64,000 bases of DNA from the NCBI GenBank assembly GCA_944989445.1, contig CALYLW010000285.1, positions 1,991,299 to 2,055,298 on the forward strand, in the 5' to 3' direction. This document shows positions 1 to 11,112 of this stretch, piece by piece (the first letter of the stretch is position 1; every line of letters begins with the position of its first letter). This DNA comes from Ampullaceana balthica. Lineage: Eukaryota; Mollusca; Gastropoda; Lymnaeidae. The position numbers and the translations under genes are program-made. The notes beneath the pieces are model-generated. The model saw only the letters and a list, made by a program, of their open reading frames with translations, was not told the origin of the DNA and searched no databases.

Positions 1-587
1 CGGGGTTGTTTCATTTAATTACATTTTTTTTTGGGTCTCTTCTCAAACAATTTTGTTGATAGCGGTTAGCTGATGAAATAAGGACCCTCAAAATTAAGGG
101 AGACAATAATAACACAACTCTTAACACGACACAAAAACACATAAAGTGTAAATTTTAAAAATACATTTATTCACATATTATCACAAATGCACAATTATAT
201 TAATAACGAGATGGCATATAAACTAAGAAAACAATTTATCCAATGCTACTACAAAACGTCCATTTGAAATTAATAAAAATCCAAAATTATATAAAATGCC
301 AGTCGTATAATTATGCATTAAAAAATTGTATTAATTGTCCAGACATTGAACATTAAATAGCGCATTTTGTTGACTAATATATGAATTATTATTTTTTTGT
401 ACAATTTGAAAATGTACAGTGGAAATTAATGCAAAAAAAAATAATTAAAGAAAGAGACAATATAACGATCAGATAACTTATGCATAGATATAAGAGCTAA
501 CTTTGTTTACCTTTAGCAATACAATGTACGTCACAAGTCGTTTTTCTTTTTACTTTTTTACTTTTTTTTTCTTTTTTTTTCTTTTTT
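1..587. other. AT-rich flank downstream of the peptidase gene
   Basis: I see no gene here. The stretch is very AT-rich, with a pyrimidine tract at about 541-589 (purine-rich on the minus strand) directly after the peptidase stop codon. A minus-strand AATAAA lies at 171-166, about 420 bases after that stop, and is a possible but unproven polyadenylation signal. Confidence 0.4.
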
Positions 588-1067
588 TCAAATCATGCTC
601 GACCCTTCTCTTACAAAAATAATAAGTAGCTCCAAAAATGTATGAAATACTAACATAGTTGCCCTTTGCTGAAGGGCTCCAAGGATCGTGTCACCTTTGA
701 CCTGAGTCAACCGTGCCTTACCAAAAGCTGATGACTTAAAAAATTTCTTCGATTCCTTAAACGTGGCGTATCGATCGTAATCCTCAGGAGCGATTGGCCT
801 CTTGATCTCCATGGACTTGTAATACATGTCCAAGCCCAACAGAGCGAGACGCCTTTTTCTGGGCGGAGATGTGTCATCGAGGGATGGGCGTGGCGTGAGT
901 GACGCCTCGTCAGGGCGTGGTGGTGGATCGTGAGCCTCTGTTTTTTCTCCAGACAGGGGCGGCACGTTCAAGTCTCGTCCCATCGTGCTGTAGTTTCTCC
1001 CCCGACGGTCTGTGCCGCTGTGGACGTGGTTACACCACCAGCTGTCGTATGAGCCGAGAATGCACAC
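588..1067 (-). CDS. Trypsin-like serine peptidase, 3' terminal exon
   Basis: The exon opens after a splice acceptor (cattcatcag at 1077-1068) in phase 0, which matches the phase-0 donor at 4030/4029. The first residues, VCILGSYDSWWCNHVHSG, follow naturally on the GSSGAQ that ends the previous exon: a hydrophobic strand after the catalytic serine, then a WW/VHSG segment. About 130 further residues are proline-rich, then basic (PPRKRR), then lysine-rich (about residues 85-125), ending at a TGA at 590-588. The last 30 residues are low-information and may be intron or UTR if a donor is used earlier, for example at TTT|GTAAGA near the end. The ORF has no ATG at its start; translation enters by splicing. 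Confidence 0.65.
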   Translation of the reverse strand: MCILGSYDSWWCNHVHSGTDRRGRNYSTMGRDLNVPPLSGEKTEAHDPPPRPDEASLTPRPSLDDTSPPRKRRLALLGLDMYYKSMEIKRPIAPEDYDRYATFKESKKFFKSSAFGKARLTQVKGDTILGALQQRATMLVFHTFLELLIIFVREGSSMI

Positions 1068-1079
1068 CTGATGAATGGA

Positions 1080-3370
1080 ATGTAGGACATGCGTGGGTCA
1101 CTTACATGTAGGACAAGTGTGGATCACTTATCTGTAGGCCATGTGTGGGTCACTTATCTGTAGGACATGCGTGGATCACTTATCTGTAGGATATGTATGG
1201 GTCACTTATCTGTAGGACATGTATGGGTCACTTATCTGTAGGACATGTATGGGTCACATATCTGTAGGACATGTGTGGATCACTTATCTGTAGGACATGT
1301 ATGGATCACTTATCTGTAGGACATGTGTGGGTCACATATCTGTAGGACATGTGTGGGTCCCTTATCTGTAGGACATGCGTGGATCACTTATATGTAGGAC
1401 ATGTATGGGTCACTTATCTGTAGGACATAAATGGGTCACTTATCTGTAGGACATGTATGGGTCACTTATCTGTAGGACATGTATGGGTCACTTATCTGTA
1501 GGACATGTATGGGTCACTTATCTGTAGGACATGTATGGGTCACTTATCTGTAGGACATGTGTGGATCACTTATCTGTAGGACATGTGTGGATTACTTATT
1601 ACTAGGACATGTGTGGATCACTTATCTCTAGGACATGCGTTGATCACTTATCTGTAAGACATGTGTGGATTACATATATCTAGGACATGTGTGGATCACT
1701 TATGTGTAGGACATGCGTTGATCACTTATCTGTAAGACATGTGTGGATTACATATATCTAGGACATGTGTGGATCACTTATGTGTAGGACATGCGTTGAT
1801 CACTTATCTGTAGGACATGCGTGGATCACTTATCTGTAGGATATGTATGGGTCACTTATCTGTAGGACAAGTATGGGTCACTTATCTGTAGGACATGTAT
1901 GGGTCACATATCTGTAGGACATGTGTGGATCACTTATCTGTATGACATGTACGGGTCACTTATCTGTAGGACATGTATGGGTCACTTATCTGTAGGACAT
2001 GTGTGGATCACTTATCTGAAGGACATGTATGGATCACTTATCTGTAGGACATGTGTGGGTCACTTATCTGTAGGACATGTTTGGGTCACTTATCTGTAGG
2101 ACATGCGTGGATCACTTATATGTAGGACATGTATGGGTCACTTATCTGTAGGACATGTATGGGTCACTTATCTGTAGGACATGTGTGGATCACTTATCTC
2201 TAGGACATGTATAGGTCACTTATCTGTAGGACATGTGTGGATCACTTATGTATAAGACATGTGTGGATCACTTATCTGTAGGACATGTGTGGATCACTTA
2301 TCTCTAGGACATGTGTGGATCCCTTATCTCTAGGACATGTATGGGTCACTTATCTGTAGGACATGTGTGGATCACTTATGTGTAGGACATGCGTTGATCA
2401 CTTATCTGTATGACATGTATGGATTACTTATCTCTAAGACATGTGTGGATCACTTATGTGTAGGACATGCGTTGATCACTTATCTGTAGGACATGCGTTG
2501 ATCACTTATCTGTAGGACATGTGTGGATTACTTATCTGTAGGACATGCGTGGATCACTTATATGTAGGACATGTATGGGTCACTTATCTGTAGGACATGT
2601 ATGGGTCACTTATCTGTAGGACATGTATGGGTCACTTATCTGTAGGACATGTGCGGATCACTTATCTGAAGGACATGTATGGATCACTTATCTGTAGGAC
2701 ATGTGTGGGTCACTTATCTGTAGGACATGTGTGGGTCACTTATCTGTAGGACATGCGTGGATCACTTATCTCTAGGACATGTATGGGTCACTTATCTGTT
2801 GGGATGCGTGGATCACATATCTGTTGGGATGCGTGGATCACATATCTGTAGGACATGTATGGATCACTTATCTGGAGGACATGTATGGATCACTTATCTG
2901 TAGGACATGTGTGGATCACTTATCTGTAGGACATGTGTGGATCACTTATCTCTAGGACATGTATAGGTCACTTATCTGTAGGACATGTGTGGATCACTTA
3001 TGTATAAGACATGTGTGGATCACTTATCTGTAGGACATGTGTGGATCACTTATCTCTAGGACATGTGTGGATCCCTTATCTCTAGGACATGTATGGGTCA
3101 CTTATCTGTAGGACATGTGTGGATCACTTATGTGTAGGACATGCGTTGATCACTTATCTGTAGGACATGTATGGATTACTTATCTCTAAGACATGTGTGG
3201 ATCACTTATGTGTAGGACATGCGTTGATCACTTATCTGTAGGACATGCGTTGATCACTTATCTGTAGGACATGTGTGGATTACTTATCTCTAAAACATGT
3301 GTGGATCACTTATGTGTAGGACATGCGTTGATCACTTATCTGTAGGACATGTGTGGATCACTTATCTGTT
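1080..3370. repeat. 26-bp satellite array, about 88 copies, inside the peptidase intron
   Basis: The unit is close to TCTGTAGGACATGTATGGG followed by TCACTTA. Copies differ by point changes (gtatgggtc / gtgtggatc / gcgttgatc). The array has higher-order structure: a block at about 2176-2540 recurs at about 2928-3290 (offset about 752 bases, roughly 29 units), and a four-unit block is repeated side by side at 1640-1800. It lies wholly between the donor at 4029 and the acceptor at 1068, and it stops about 12-20 bases from the acceptor. The period is not a multiple of 3 and no ORF results. Confidence 0.95.
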
Positions 3371-3654
3371 AGTGTTCTTTACTTGAGGCTACCTCTTAAC
3401 TGCACATAATAAAATACGTTAAAATGACTCCTTTCTTATTGGCTTTTTAGTATTCGTTGGCATGATTAATTTTGTTTTCAAGCAAATGGTCTTTGAGCAC
3501 TGGGATTGTTACATAGGACGTAGACCACATTGATTTCATGCAAACAAAAATCATTTAGCGTTTCGTTCCTTTAGGAAGCTTATAATTTCAGTCTCAAATT
3601 TAGCATGTCCGTATAAAGTTTGTTTTCTTTCACAGTATACCTTTTTAAAATAGA
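3371..3654. other. Unique intron sequence between two tandem arrays
   Basis: Ordinary AT-rich sequence within the peptidase intron. I see no gene or repeat in it. Confidence 0.4.
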
Positions 3655-4075
3655 TATACACACCTGAGCTGTCAGGACAAGTAGACGTATTGTATACACA
3701 CATGAGCTGTCAGGACAGGTAGACGTATTATATAAACACCTGAGCTGTCGGGAGAAGTATACGTATTGTATACATACCTGAGCTCCTCCGCTGTCAGGAC
3801 AAGTATACGTATTGTATACATACCTGAGCTCCTCCGCTGTCAGGACAAGTAGACGTATTGTATACATACCTGAGCTCCTCTGCTGTCAGGACAAGTATAC
3901 GTATTGTATACATACATGAGCAGTCAGGACAGGTAGACATATTATATAAATACCTGAGCTATCAGGACCAGGAGACATATTGTATACACACCAGAGCTGA
4001 CAGGAAAACTAGAGGTATTGTATACATACCTGAGCCCCACTGCTACCAGGGCAGGTAGAAGTGTTGTAGACATAT
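3655..4075 (-). repeat. Minisatellite of 38-48-bp units, each a copy of the exon end plus 5' splice site
   Basis: About nine units run from inside the peptidase exon into its intron. On the minus strand a unit reads roughly TACTTGTCCTGACAG, CGGAGGAGCTCAG, GTATGTATAC. The unit nearest the gene is the real exon end, coding YNTSTCPGSSGAQ before GTATGT. The other units keep the same coding segment in altered form (TCPDSGGAQ, TCPDSS) and at least three keep an intact CAG|GTATGT donor; others have GTGTTT, GTATTT or GTGTGT. Each long unit also supplies an acceptor-like CCTGACAG. Confidence 0.9.
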
Positions 4076-4832
4076 TTGGAGTTGGTTTCCCCAAAGTTCT
4101 TTTTGTGTGTCCACTCCCCCAGTGAGATTTGCATCCTCTGACCATGCGGATGTGATACTATGACAGTCAGTTTGTGCGCGCCCGTACTGTATTTCTTGTT
4201 GACCTTTATGCACATATCCCTCCACTCTAACCGCCGTGCATCTAGCTCCTTCAGAAGTTCAAGGTCACAAGAAAAAAATATCAGCCGGCATCTGTCTTCT
4301 GGAATCTTCGCTTCCGCTACGTAGGTGTTTCCGCACTTTGGGATCTCTTTGTAGCCAGCACCGTCTTCGTAGAAGAAACTGCACGTGGTATTTGCCGCCT
4401 CGGAATCGTCAAAAACAACGTGCGTCGCAGTGTGGACCTCGATTTCACCCCACTCCGTCTTGGGGTTTCCCGATTTTTCACAGCTGGTGCACGGACACAG
4501 CTGTGTTCTGTGCACGGTCACCTGATCCACCCTCCCAGTGCCGATCCTGATCATCTTGGACCCCTTATTCCCATAGCAAGGATAAGTCGTGTCTGTGTCC
4601 GGGTATTTCTCGGGGCGGTCCTTGCTGACGAATGACACTTTGAGGAGGACTGTAACCTTGGCGATGGCCTTGATTAGCGTGCACACGTCGTCGTCATGGA
4701 AACCGTCGGGCAGGTCTTTGACGGTGAACTGTTTGGTTGGGATAAAGTTGGCGTGGCCAGGATTTTTCTTGCAGTTTTGGTTCAACTGCGCGAGCTGTGC
4801 CTCCCATTCGCACGTTTCCATTTCATGTGTTC
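4030..4832 (-). CDS. Trypsin-like serine peptidase, catalytic exon
   Basis: This internal exon codes about 267 residues. The acceptor AATTTCAG at 4840-4833 gives phase 1; the donor CTCAG|GTATGT at 4030/4029 gives phase 0. Three blocks fit a chymotrypsin-fold triad. The histidine is in HTATHVVFDD (codon 4422-4420), the aspartate in FFSCDLELL (codon 4266-4264) and the serine in CPGSSGA, a GxSG motif (codon 4041-4039). A cysteine cluster, LCPCTSCEKSG, precedes the His block, and a VSHPHG segment lies between Asp and Ser. I recall similar uncharacterised predicted proteins from molluscs, but no specific orthologue can be named. The substrate is unknown. The upstream ATG at 4863 is intronic and should not be used as the start. 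Triad order and motifs are direct reading; peptidase activity is inferred. Confidence 0.75.
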
Positions 4833-4863
4833 CTGAAATTATTGAGAAAAGTTTTTCTTTCAT

Positions 4864-5189
4864 AAAAAAATGAACATGTTGGTTGGTTGTTATAAAAAAA
4901 AATATTTATAAATATTTTTTAGATTTTTTTTTCAAAAAAATAAATTGTTTATGATTTTGTTGTAAAGGATTGTTCCACCATTTTAATTGTTTCTATTCTT
5001 TTGGAATTTTTCTAACATTTTGGGATTGTTCTACTCGCCTCAGATATTTTACCCCCTTGGGACTGTTCTATCTTTATATGGGATTGTTATACTTATTTGT
5101 CAACTGCTATTCGAGTAAATTTATCGCCTTAACTTAAACTCCACACACACATCACAAGATGTGTACATAAAACATATATATTTATATTT
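4864..5189. other. Intron sequence, no feature seen
   Basis: AT-rich sequence with A and T runs in the intron between the 81-nt exon and the catalytic exon. Confidence 0.4.
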
Positions 5190-5600
5190 ATACTAGGTTG
5201 TGCTGGGGCGCGGTAGTGCCTACGGCGCCCACTTTTTTCAAAAGCCCAACTAACTTGTCCTTGTTTGATAAATACGAAATATTAAACTTCCTGAAATGTA
5301 CACAAAGTATTTTATAATAGGGGTTGTAGGGCGCCTAAGGCACCCACTTTTTTTTGTTCAAAAGCCCAAGTAACCTATCCTTGTTTGATAAATACGAAAT
5401 ATTCCTGAAATGTACAAACACAAAGTAATTTATAATTAACAATCCTAAAATCCACTTTTTACATCGATCACTTTCCCAAATTTTAAATATTAGTTAAAAC
5501 AATGACATCATATAATTTTTTTTTGGCGAGAATCTTTAATTTATAATCATTTTAATAACCTCCCGATGCACACCTTGTATTAAAATATAAGATCAAACAA
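5190..5600 (-). repeat. Fragment of dispersed Helitron-related family with GGCGCC motifs
   Basis: Two degenerate tandem copies of a roughly 150-bp segment lie here (capped by ggcgcccac, with tttgataaatacgaaatatt inside). The same segment occurs at 18020-18250, 23640-23790 and 33690-33825, within elements that end in GACGGGTGATACGCTAG. This copy is an internal fragment in reverse orientation, without recognisable ends. Confidence 0.65.
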
Positions 5601-5675
5601 TGACGTCATAGCGTTACACATACAGTGAGTGACTTGGGCTATAATATTTTATATATTTAAATATATATAAATAGC

Positions 5676-5875
5676 CGGTGGCGTAGCTAGTGTAGGGGGA
5701 GGGGGGGGGTTCCAAATTGTTAAAGTCCCCTGGGCCCCCCATGTGAAAGGGCCTCCAAAGTATTATCCGATTATTTTTTTTCAATTAAATATTACCCCAA
5801 TGCAATGCAGGGGCCCCGAAAGAGGCCAAGCACACCGGGCTTCAGAATCCTTACAAATCCTTAGCTACGCTACTG
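5676..5875. mobile_element. 200-bp hAT-type MITE
   Basis: The terminal inverted repeats are CGGTGGCGTAGCTAG at the left and its imperfect complement TTAGCTACGCTACTG at the right. They are flanked by a perfect 8-bp target duplication, taaatagc, at 5668-5675 and 5876-5883. The TIR and the 8-bp duplication fit the hAT superfamily. There is no coding capacity. Confidence 0.85.
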
Positions 5876-5883
5876 TAAATAGC

Positions 5884-6181
5884 TCCAGGACCAAGTTGCT
5901 CAGTTAGTGTGTAACACATTGAGTATGATTACACATCATGTCTAGTTGGTGTTTTTTTTTAAATTTAGGTGACAAAGCATGAACCAGCGAGTTTTGTGGT
6001 CTCTACTAATCTTGTATTTAATCTAATCATTAGCATTAAAAGAAAAAACAAGCCTGAATTGAATTTTTTAAATGTTTATTATTTTTTTTAAAGGGATGTA
6101 ATTTCCTCGATAATTATAAATATTCTCTGACATATCTATTTTAGTGTTTGAAATGATTCAGCACAATTTGTCTGCTCCTAC
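5884..6181. other. Peptidase intron sequence, no feature seen
   Basis: AT-rich sequence immediately downstream, on the minus strand, of the 81-nt exon. No repeat or exon was recognised. Confidence 0.4.
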
Positions 6182-6262
6182 CATTGAAAAGTTCCGTAGT
6201 GTCGTCTGCATCCATCAAAGCGAAGTCAAGACGTGATTGGTCTTTTGGGACGTCACTTAATG
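6182..6262 (-). CDS. Trypsin-like serine peptidase, upstream 81-nt exon
   Basis: An 81-base phase-1/phase-1 exon is bounded by acceptor TTAATTGCAG (ending 6263) and donor AATG|GTAGGA (6182/6181). It codes LSDVPKDQSRLDF and a following acidic stretch. The phase-1 donor matches the phase-1 acceptor at 4832, making a Gly codon across the junction. Coding bias and the matching phases support it, although the exon is short. The 5' exon or exons with the start codon were not found. A weak minus-strand candidate lies near 8010, behind a TATAAAAG at about 8045, but it cannot be tied to this gene. Confidence 0.6.
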
Positions 6263-6335
6263 CTGCAATTAATATATATTTATAAGGATAACTGTAACAA
6301 AATGTGACTTTATTTTTTTTTGGGTTATCCTTCAA

Positions 6336-7747
6336 ACTTTGGAAAAAAATGTGCGCAATTGCGAAATTTTACAGATGATTTTAACTATGTGTGTGTTAAT
6401 GTCATGGTAACCGAAGACATTTCCGGGTTTGTGGAACATTTTTGGACACATATCTGTTGCACACGGTTCTCACACTATTAAAAACGTTGGCCCCCATTAG
6501 GCTTATATTTTTTTCAAAATACCTGTGTCGACTTAGCACGAGTTTTGTTCTTAAATTTAACAAATATATATTTTCTATATAGTCATCCTGAGTTTTATTC
6601 TTCCATAACTATCTCTTGTAGCTCAACCATTGTTGCTAACACATACCAAGACTTCTTTTCAATTAATCCTGAATATAAATAATTTACATAAATAAATAAT
6701 TATTTGAATGGTTTCTTGGGGTTTAAACAAAGACTAAAAAGCAATTAAAAAACAATTAAACCACAGAAAACTTCAGTCATAAACTTAGGTACAAATTATA
6801 AATTATTATAGCATTATTATTATATTATTAATTTTGTGTTCAATTTATTTTTGTGAAGATATGTGCTGGCAGTGGCAGCGCTCTAGAATGCGTCAACATA
6901 CTTATTTCATGTAACTATTACGCTATCAAATCATGTTTACACGTACTTGCATCAACATATTATTGCGTCATCAAAACATGTTGACACAATTTTCAATTCG
7001 TAATATTATTTTAAAATTTAAATCTATAACGCCATTTAGTTTTAATTTGAAATCATTCCGTTAAACAGAGTGGTATATTCCTTTGTAGTTGTAGGGAAAC
7101 AATCACTGATTTATTTGTTTGGATTACAAAATGGTTCCACACTTTTCATGAGTCGTAAACCTTAAAGAAATACATTACAAATAGGGTGACCAAATTTTCC
7201 TCGAACGCTATATCACACTTACCCTGGTCTGTTTCTTTACTTCTTGCATTGTAAGATTTCCAGGAAAATTCACAAGTTGATAAAAAGAAAAAAAAGAAAG
7301 ACTATTTTCAGTTTCTTTCAAAAAAATACTTAATTTCTATTTTTGAAATGACAGCAAAATAAATAAATGCCCGTAATAAATACGAGTAGTAATATTGACA
7401 TTGCTAACAATAATAATCATAATATTAATGATAGTAGCCAAATAAGCTTCATAATAAAACTATCAACAATATTAGTTTTTGTAAGGTTTATGAAAAATTG
7501 TAAAAAGAAATTAATGTACGAGAGAGAAACACGTTAACAAACAATATCATACAATACCTTACATTCAAACACGCCTATGATGATATCCTTATGATAAAAA
7601 GGGAGTCTAATTTACGTCATTATTTTTTTTTGGATATAGACAATCTCTCTCACCTTAAATCATTGTAACATTAGGACGGCGATTCCTTAAAGTGTCGTTA
7701 ATTCCAGCGGTGCACCTGGAAGTCTACAATGTTTGCTTAAATACGTC
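6336..7747. other. AT-rich noncoding stretch
   Basis: No ORF, RNA gene or recognisable repeat was found. It may hold the missing 5' part of the peptidase gene, but I could not point to an exon with a matching phase-1 donor. Confidence 0.35.
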
Positions 7748-7755
7748 ACTTAACT

Positions 7756-7954
7756 CAGAAGCATCACTAGGGTTGGTGTCACCCAGTGCGGTAGCTCATG
7801 GTGTCACCCCCTCTCGATTTACCCCATAGACTATTGACCTTCGAGTCTGCCAGTGCCAAAAACGGGAACATACAGAATTTTACTCTTTGTTGTCACCCCT
7901 TCTGATGGTGTCACCTGGTGCGGTCCGCAAACCCCCCCCCCAGTGACGCCTCTG
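7756..7954. mobile_element. 199-bp hAT-like MITE
   Basis: The ends CAGAAGCATCACTAGGG and CCCAGTGACGCCTCTG are inverted repeats with a few mismatches. The flanks acttaact (7748-7755) and aattaact (7955-7962) match at 7 of 8 positions, as expected for an hAT-type target duplication. The interior is short and noncoding, with a C-run at 7932-7941 and repeated ggtgtcacc motifs. Confidence 0.75.
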
Positions 7955-8152
7955 AATTAACTGCAACACGAGCTGCCTTTGGTTCAATAGAAATCTTAAA
8001 GTGTTCAGTGACATATCGACCCGCTTCGCCCTGCTTTTATACTGTTCACGTGATACACTTCCAAAGTTTACAGGAAATCTGATCCCCTCTGCTAACAGGT
8101 CTATTCAAGTACCGCAACTCGTGCAAACGAACCCGACCCTTGATCTCAATCG

Positions 8153-8412
8153 TGAATGTGTGTGTGTGTGTGTGTTTGCGTGTGTTTCTGTGTACACGTG
8201 TGTTTATGTGTGTATCCACATTTAGCATCACGTCCACATATGGCTATCTGTCCAGCTTTGAATCCATCTCCACCTTTGGCTCCATGTACTCCTTTGTCTT
8301 CGTGTCCACCTTTGGCTCCATCTACACCTTTGGCCCCGTGTTCACCTTTGGCTCCGTGTCCAAATGTGGCTCTGTGTCCATCTTAGACTCAGTGTCCACC
8401 TTTGACTTGGCA
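8153..8412 (+). repeat. GT microsatellite followed by degenerate 18/24-bp minisatellite
   Basis: A (GT)n tract at about 8155-8215 is followed by degenerate copies of ccacctttggctccatgt up to 8412. The apparent ORFs through it, rich in STFGS-type motifs, are by-products of the multiple-of-3 period. Confidence 0.75.
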
Positions 8413-8523
8413 GTTTTTTTTTATTAAACCCCTAGCCACCACCCACTAACCCCCTAACCCCCACCCCTTCCTTCCCCTATGTCCTAATTTCTAATAATTT
8501 CTAATAACTAGTCTTAACTAATA

Positions 8524-10703
8524 TCTATACTAATAAAAGGCAAAGCCCTGACTCACTGACTGACTGATTCATCACTAATTCTCCAACTTCCCGTGTAGGT
8601 AGAAGCATGAAATTTTGGGAAGTTGTTGAGTAGCCTCTAGCGACGAAAATTGGAGTAAAAGAATTTTAAAATTAACACTCGTGGGGGCCGGGGGCCAAAA
8701 ACGTTTTTTTCCTTATATGGCCTTAATAAAATTTGAAATTCACTAATTCTCCCATTTCCCGAGTAGACAGAAGCAAGGAACTTTAGGAAGTTGTTAAGTA
8801 CAATCCCGTGATGGTAGCGGGCGAAAAAATATTTAAATTATCACTTCCTGGGAGCCGGGGGCCCAAATGAAGTTTTTTCCTTACATATAAAAACTAAAAA
8901 TAACTAATTCTTCTATTTCCCGTGTAGGTAGAAGCATGAAACTAGGGGTAGGTTTTAAGTACACTTCCACGATGGTAACAGGTAAAAACAATTTTTTAAA
9001 TTATCACTTACTGGGGGCCGGAGGCCCCAGTGTAGTTTTTTTCTTAAATTAAAACTGACTCATCACTAATTCTAGAATTTCCCGTGTAGGTAGAAGCATG
9101 AAATCTCGGAAAGTTGTCAAGTAGCCTTTCTCGACGACAAATGACGAAAAGGAATGTTAAAATTCACCTTTATGTGGGCCGGGGGCCCAAAATCTTTTTT
9201 CCCTATCTATGGCGTATATAAACATTTGAAAATCACTAATTCTCCTATTTCCCAAGTAGGTAGAAGCATGAAACTTTGCGAAGTTGTTAAGTAGCATTCT
9301 GCGATTGTAACAGGTTAAAAAGCTGTATAAGTTATCACTTTCTGGGGGCCGGGGCCTAAATGTAGTTTTTTATATATAAAAAACTGAGTCATCACAAATT
9401 CTATAATTTCTCGTGTATGAAACTTTGGAGAGTTGTAAAGTAGACTTCCGCAATGGTAACAGGCGAAAAAGAATTTTGAAATTCATACTCATGAATGGTC
9501 GGGGGCCCAAAAACGTTTTTTCCCCTTATTTGGGCTATATAAAAATTAAAAATCCCTTATTCTCCTATTTCCCGACAAGGTAGAAGCATGACACTTTGGG
9601 TAGTTGTTTAATAACATTCCGGGATGGTAACAGGCGAAACAATTATATAAATTATCACATACTGGGGGCCGGGAGCCCAAATGTAGTTTTTTCCTAATAT
9701 GAGCTATATAAAAACTGAAAATCACTAATTCTCCTATTTCCAGTGTAGGTGGAAGCATGAAACTTTGGGCAGTTGTTAAGTAACATTCCGCGACCGTAAC
9801 AGGTAAAAAATTATATAAATTATCACTTACTGGGGACAGGGGGCCCAAATTTAGTTTTTTTAATATTAATAACTGACTCAACACTAATTCTCCAACTTCC
9901 CGTGAAGGTAGAAGCTAAAACTTTGGGAACTTGCTTAGTTCACTCTTATGACGATAAGTAGCGAAAAATAATTTTAAAATTTTCACTCATGGTGGCCGGG
10001 GCCCAAAACCGTTTTTTTCCGTATATGGGCTATATAAAACTGAATGAACACTAATTCCTCATCTTCCCGTGTAGGTGGAAGCATGAAACTTTGGTGGGTA
10101 GTTGTTAAATAACATTCCGCGATGTAACAAGTAAAAACAATTATATAAATTATCACTTACTGGGGACCGGGTTCCTAAATTTAGTTTTTTTTCTAATATT
10201 AAAAACTGTCTCAACACTAATTCTTCAACTTCCCGTGAAGGTAGAAGCTAAAACTTTGGGAACTTGCTTAGTACACTCTTATGACGATAATTGACGAAAA
10301 AGAATTTAAAAAGTTTCACTCATGGGTGGCCGGGGGCGCAAAACCTTTTTTTCGTATATGGGCTATATAAAACTGAATCATCATTAAATATCTAACTTCA
10401 TGTGTAAGTAGGAGCATGAAACTTTGGGAAGTTGTTGAGTACCCTCCCGCAATGGTAGCAGACGAAAAATAAATGAATTATCAGCTCGATAGGATCACGG
10501 GAAGTGTGTCATTTTTTACTTTTCATTTTTGTTTTTCTGCGGGACTACGACAGACAGACAGACAAGACGGTGAAGTTAATATATGTATTATATCCATCAT
10601 GATCCAGATTTAAATCAATTGGAGTTTTGAATTTGTGTTACGCGTGTTCTCAACGCTTACTGAAATCCTAATTTACCACAGCAACGCGCGGGTATTTTGC
10701 TAG
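8524..10703 (+). mobile_element. Complete non-autonomous Helitron (2,180 bp)
   Basis: The 5' end is TCTATACTAATAAAAGG preceded by A, and the 3' end is AACGCGCGGGTATTTTGCTAG followed by T. These are a TC start, a CTRR end and insertion between A and T without target duplication, as in Helitrons. No Rep/helicase is coded. The interior is about 12 tandem units of roughly 165 bp, each with cccgtgtaggtagaagcatg, then tggtaacagg, then a GC palindrome (gggggccgggggccc) and a ctatataaa stretch. The paralogous locus near 35930 is empty at the same place. Confidence 0.85.
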
Positions 10704-10739
10704 TATATAATAATTATAATATCATCACTTTATTGTTTA

Positions 10740-11112
10740 CTTATTCTTGTTTATTTTTGAATAAATTAGAATGGAAGAGATGTTGGGTTCAGGTTAAGGA
10801 AAAGAACAGAAAAGAGGAGACGGATGCATACAACAATAGTCAGATGGAAGAGAAGAGAAGAAAATGTCAGAGAGTACTGTGTACGGCAATTAACTCCGAG
10901 TCTAGCTACTCTGAGGATCTAAGTGTGGCATTAGAGTGGCTGACCAGTCCAGTGCTACTTTCCTAAACTAAGTCTAAAATTACTTCACTATACCTAAACT
11001 CTTTGCTCCAATGTTTTAATTTATATAATCCTACAAACACCTACTCTTTCTAAATCCTAATATAATACCCCCGAACCTAACTGTTTATTAATCCTCATTT
11101 AATATTTAACAT
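10740..11112. other. Flank of the GPCR pseudogene
   Basis: Homologous to 36040-36400, on the downstream side of the intact GPCR. The 89-residue plus-strand ORF here, low-complexity and rich in K and E, is not conserved as an ORF in the other copy, so I do not call it a gene. Confidence 0.5.

Noticed and set aside
588..1067. Stand-alone 159-residue gene
   Set aside because: The frame starts at GTG directly after a splice acceptor and matches the phase and content expected after the GSSGAQ exon; better explained as a downstream exon of the peptidase.
4009..4863. Single-exon 284-residue protein starting at ATG 4863
   Set aside because: An acceptor lies at 4833 and a strong donor at 4029; the first ten and last six residues are intronic.
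8001..8237. First exon for the peptidase (TATAAAAG near 8045, ATG near 8010 on the minus strand)
   Set aside because: ATG lies too close to the expected transcription start, the frame runs into the MITE at 7756-7954, and no phase-1 donor is visible.
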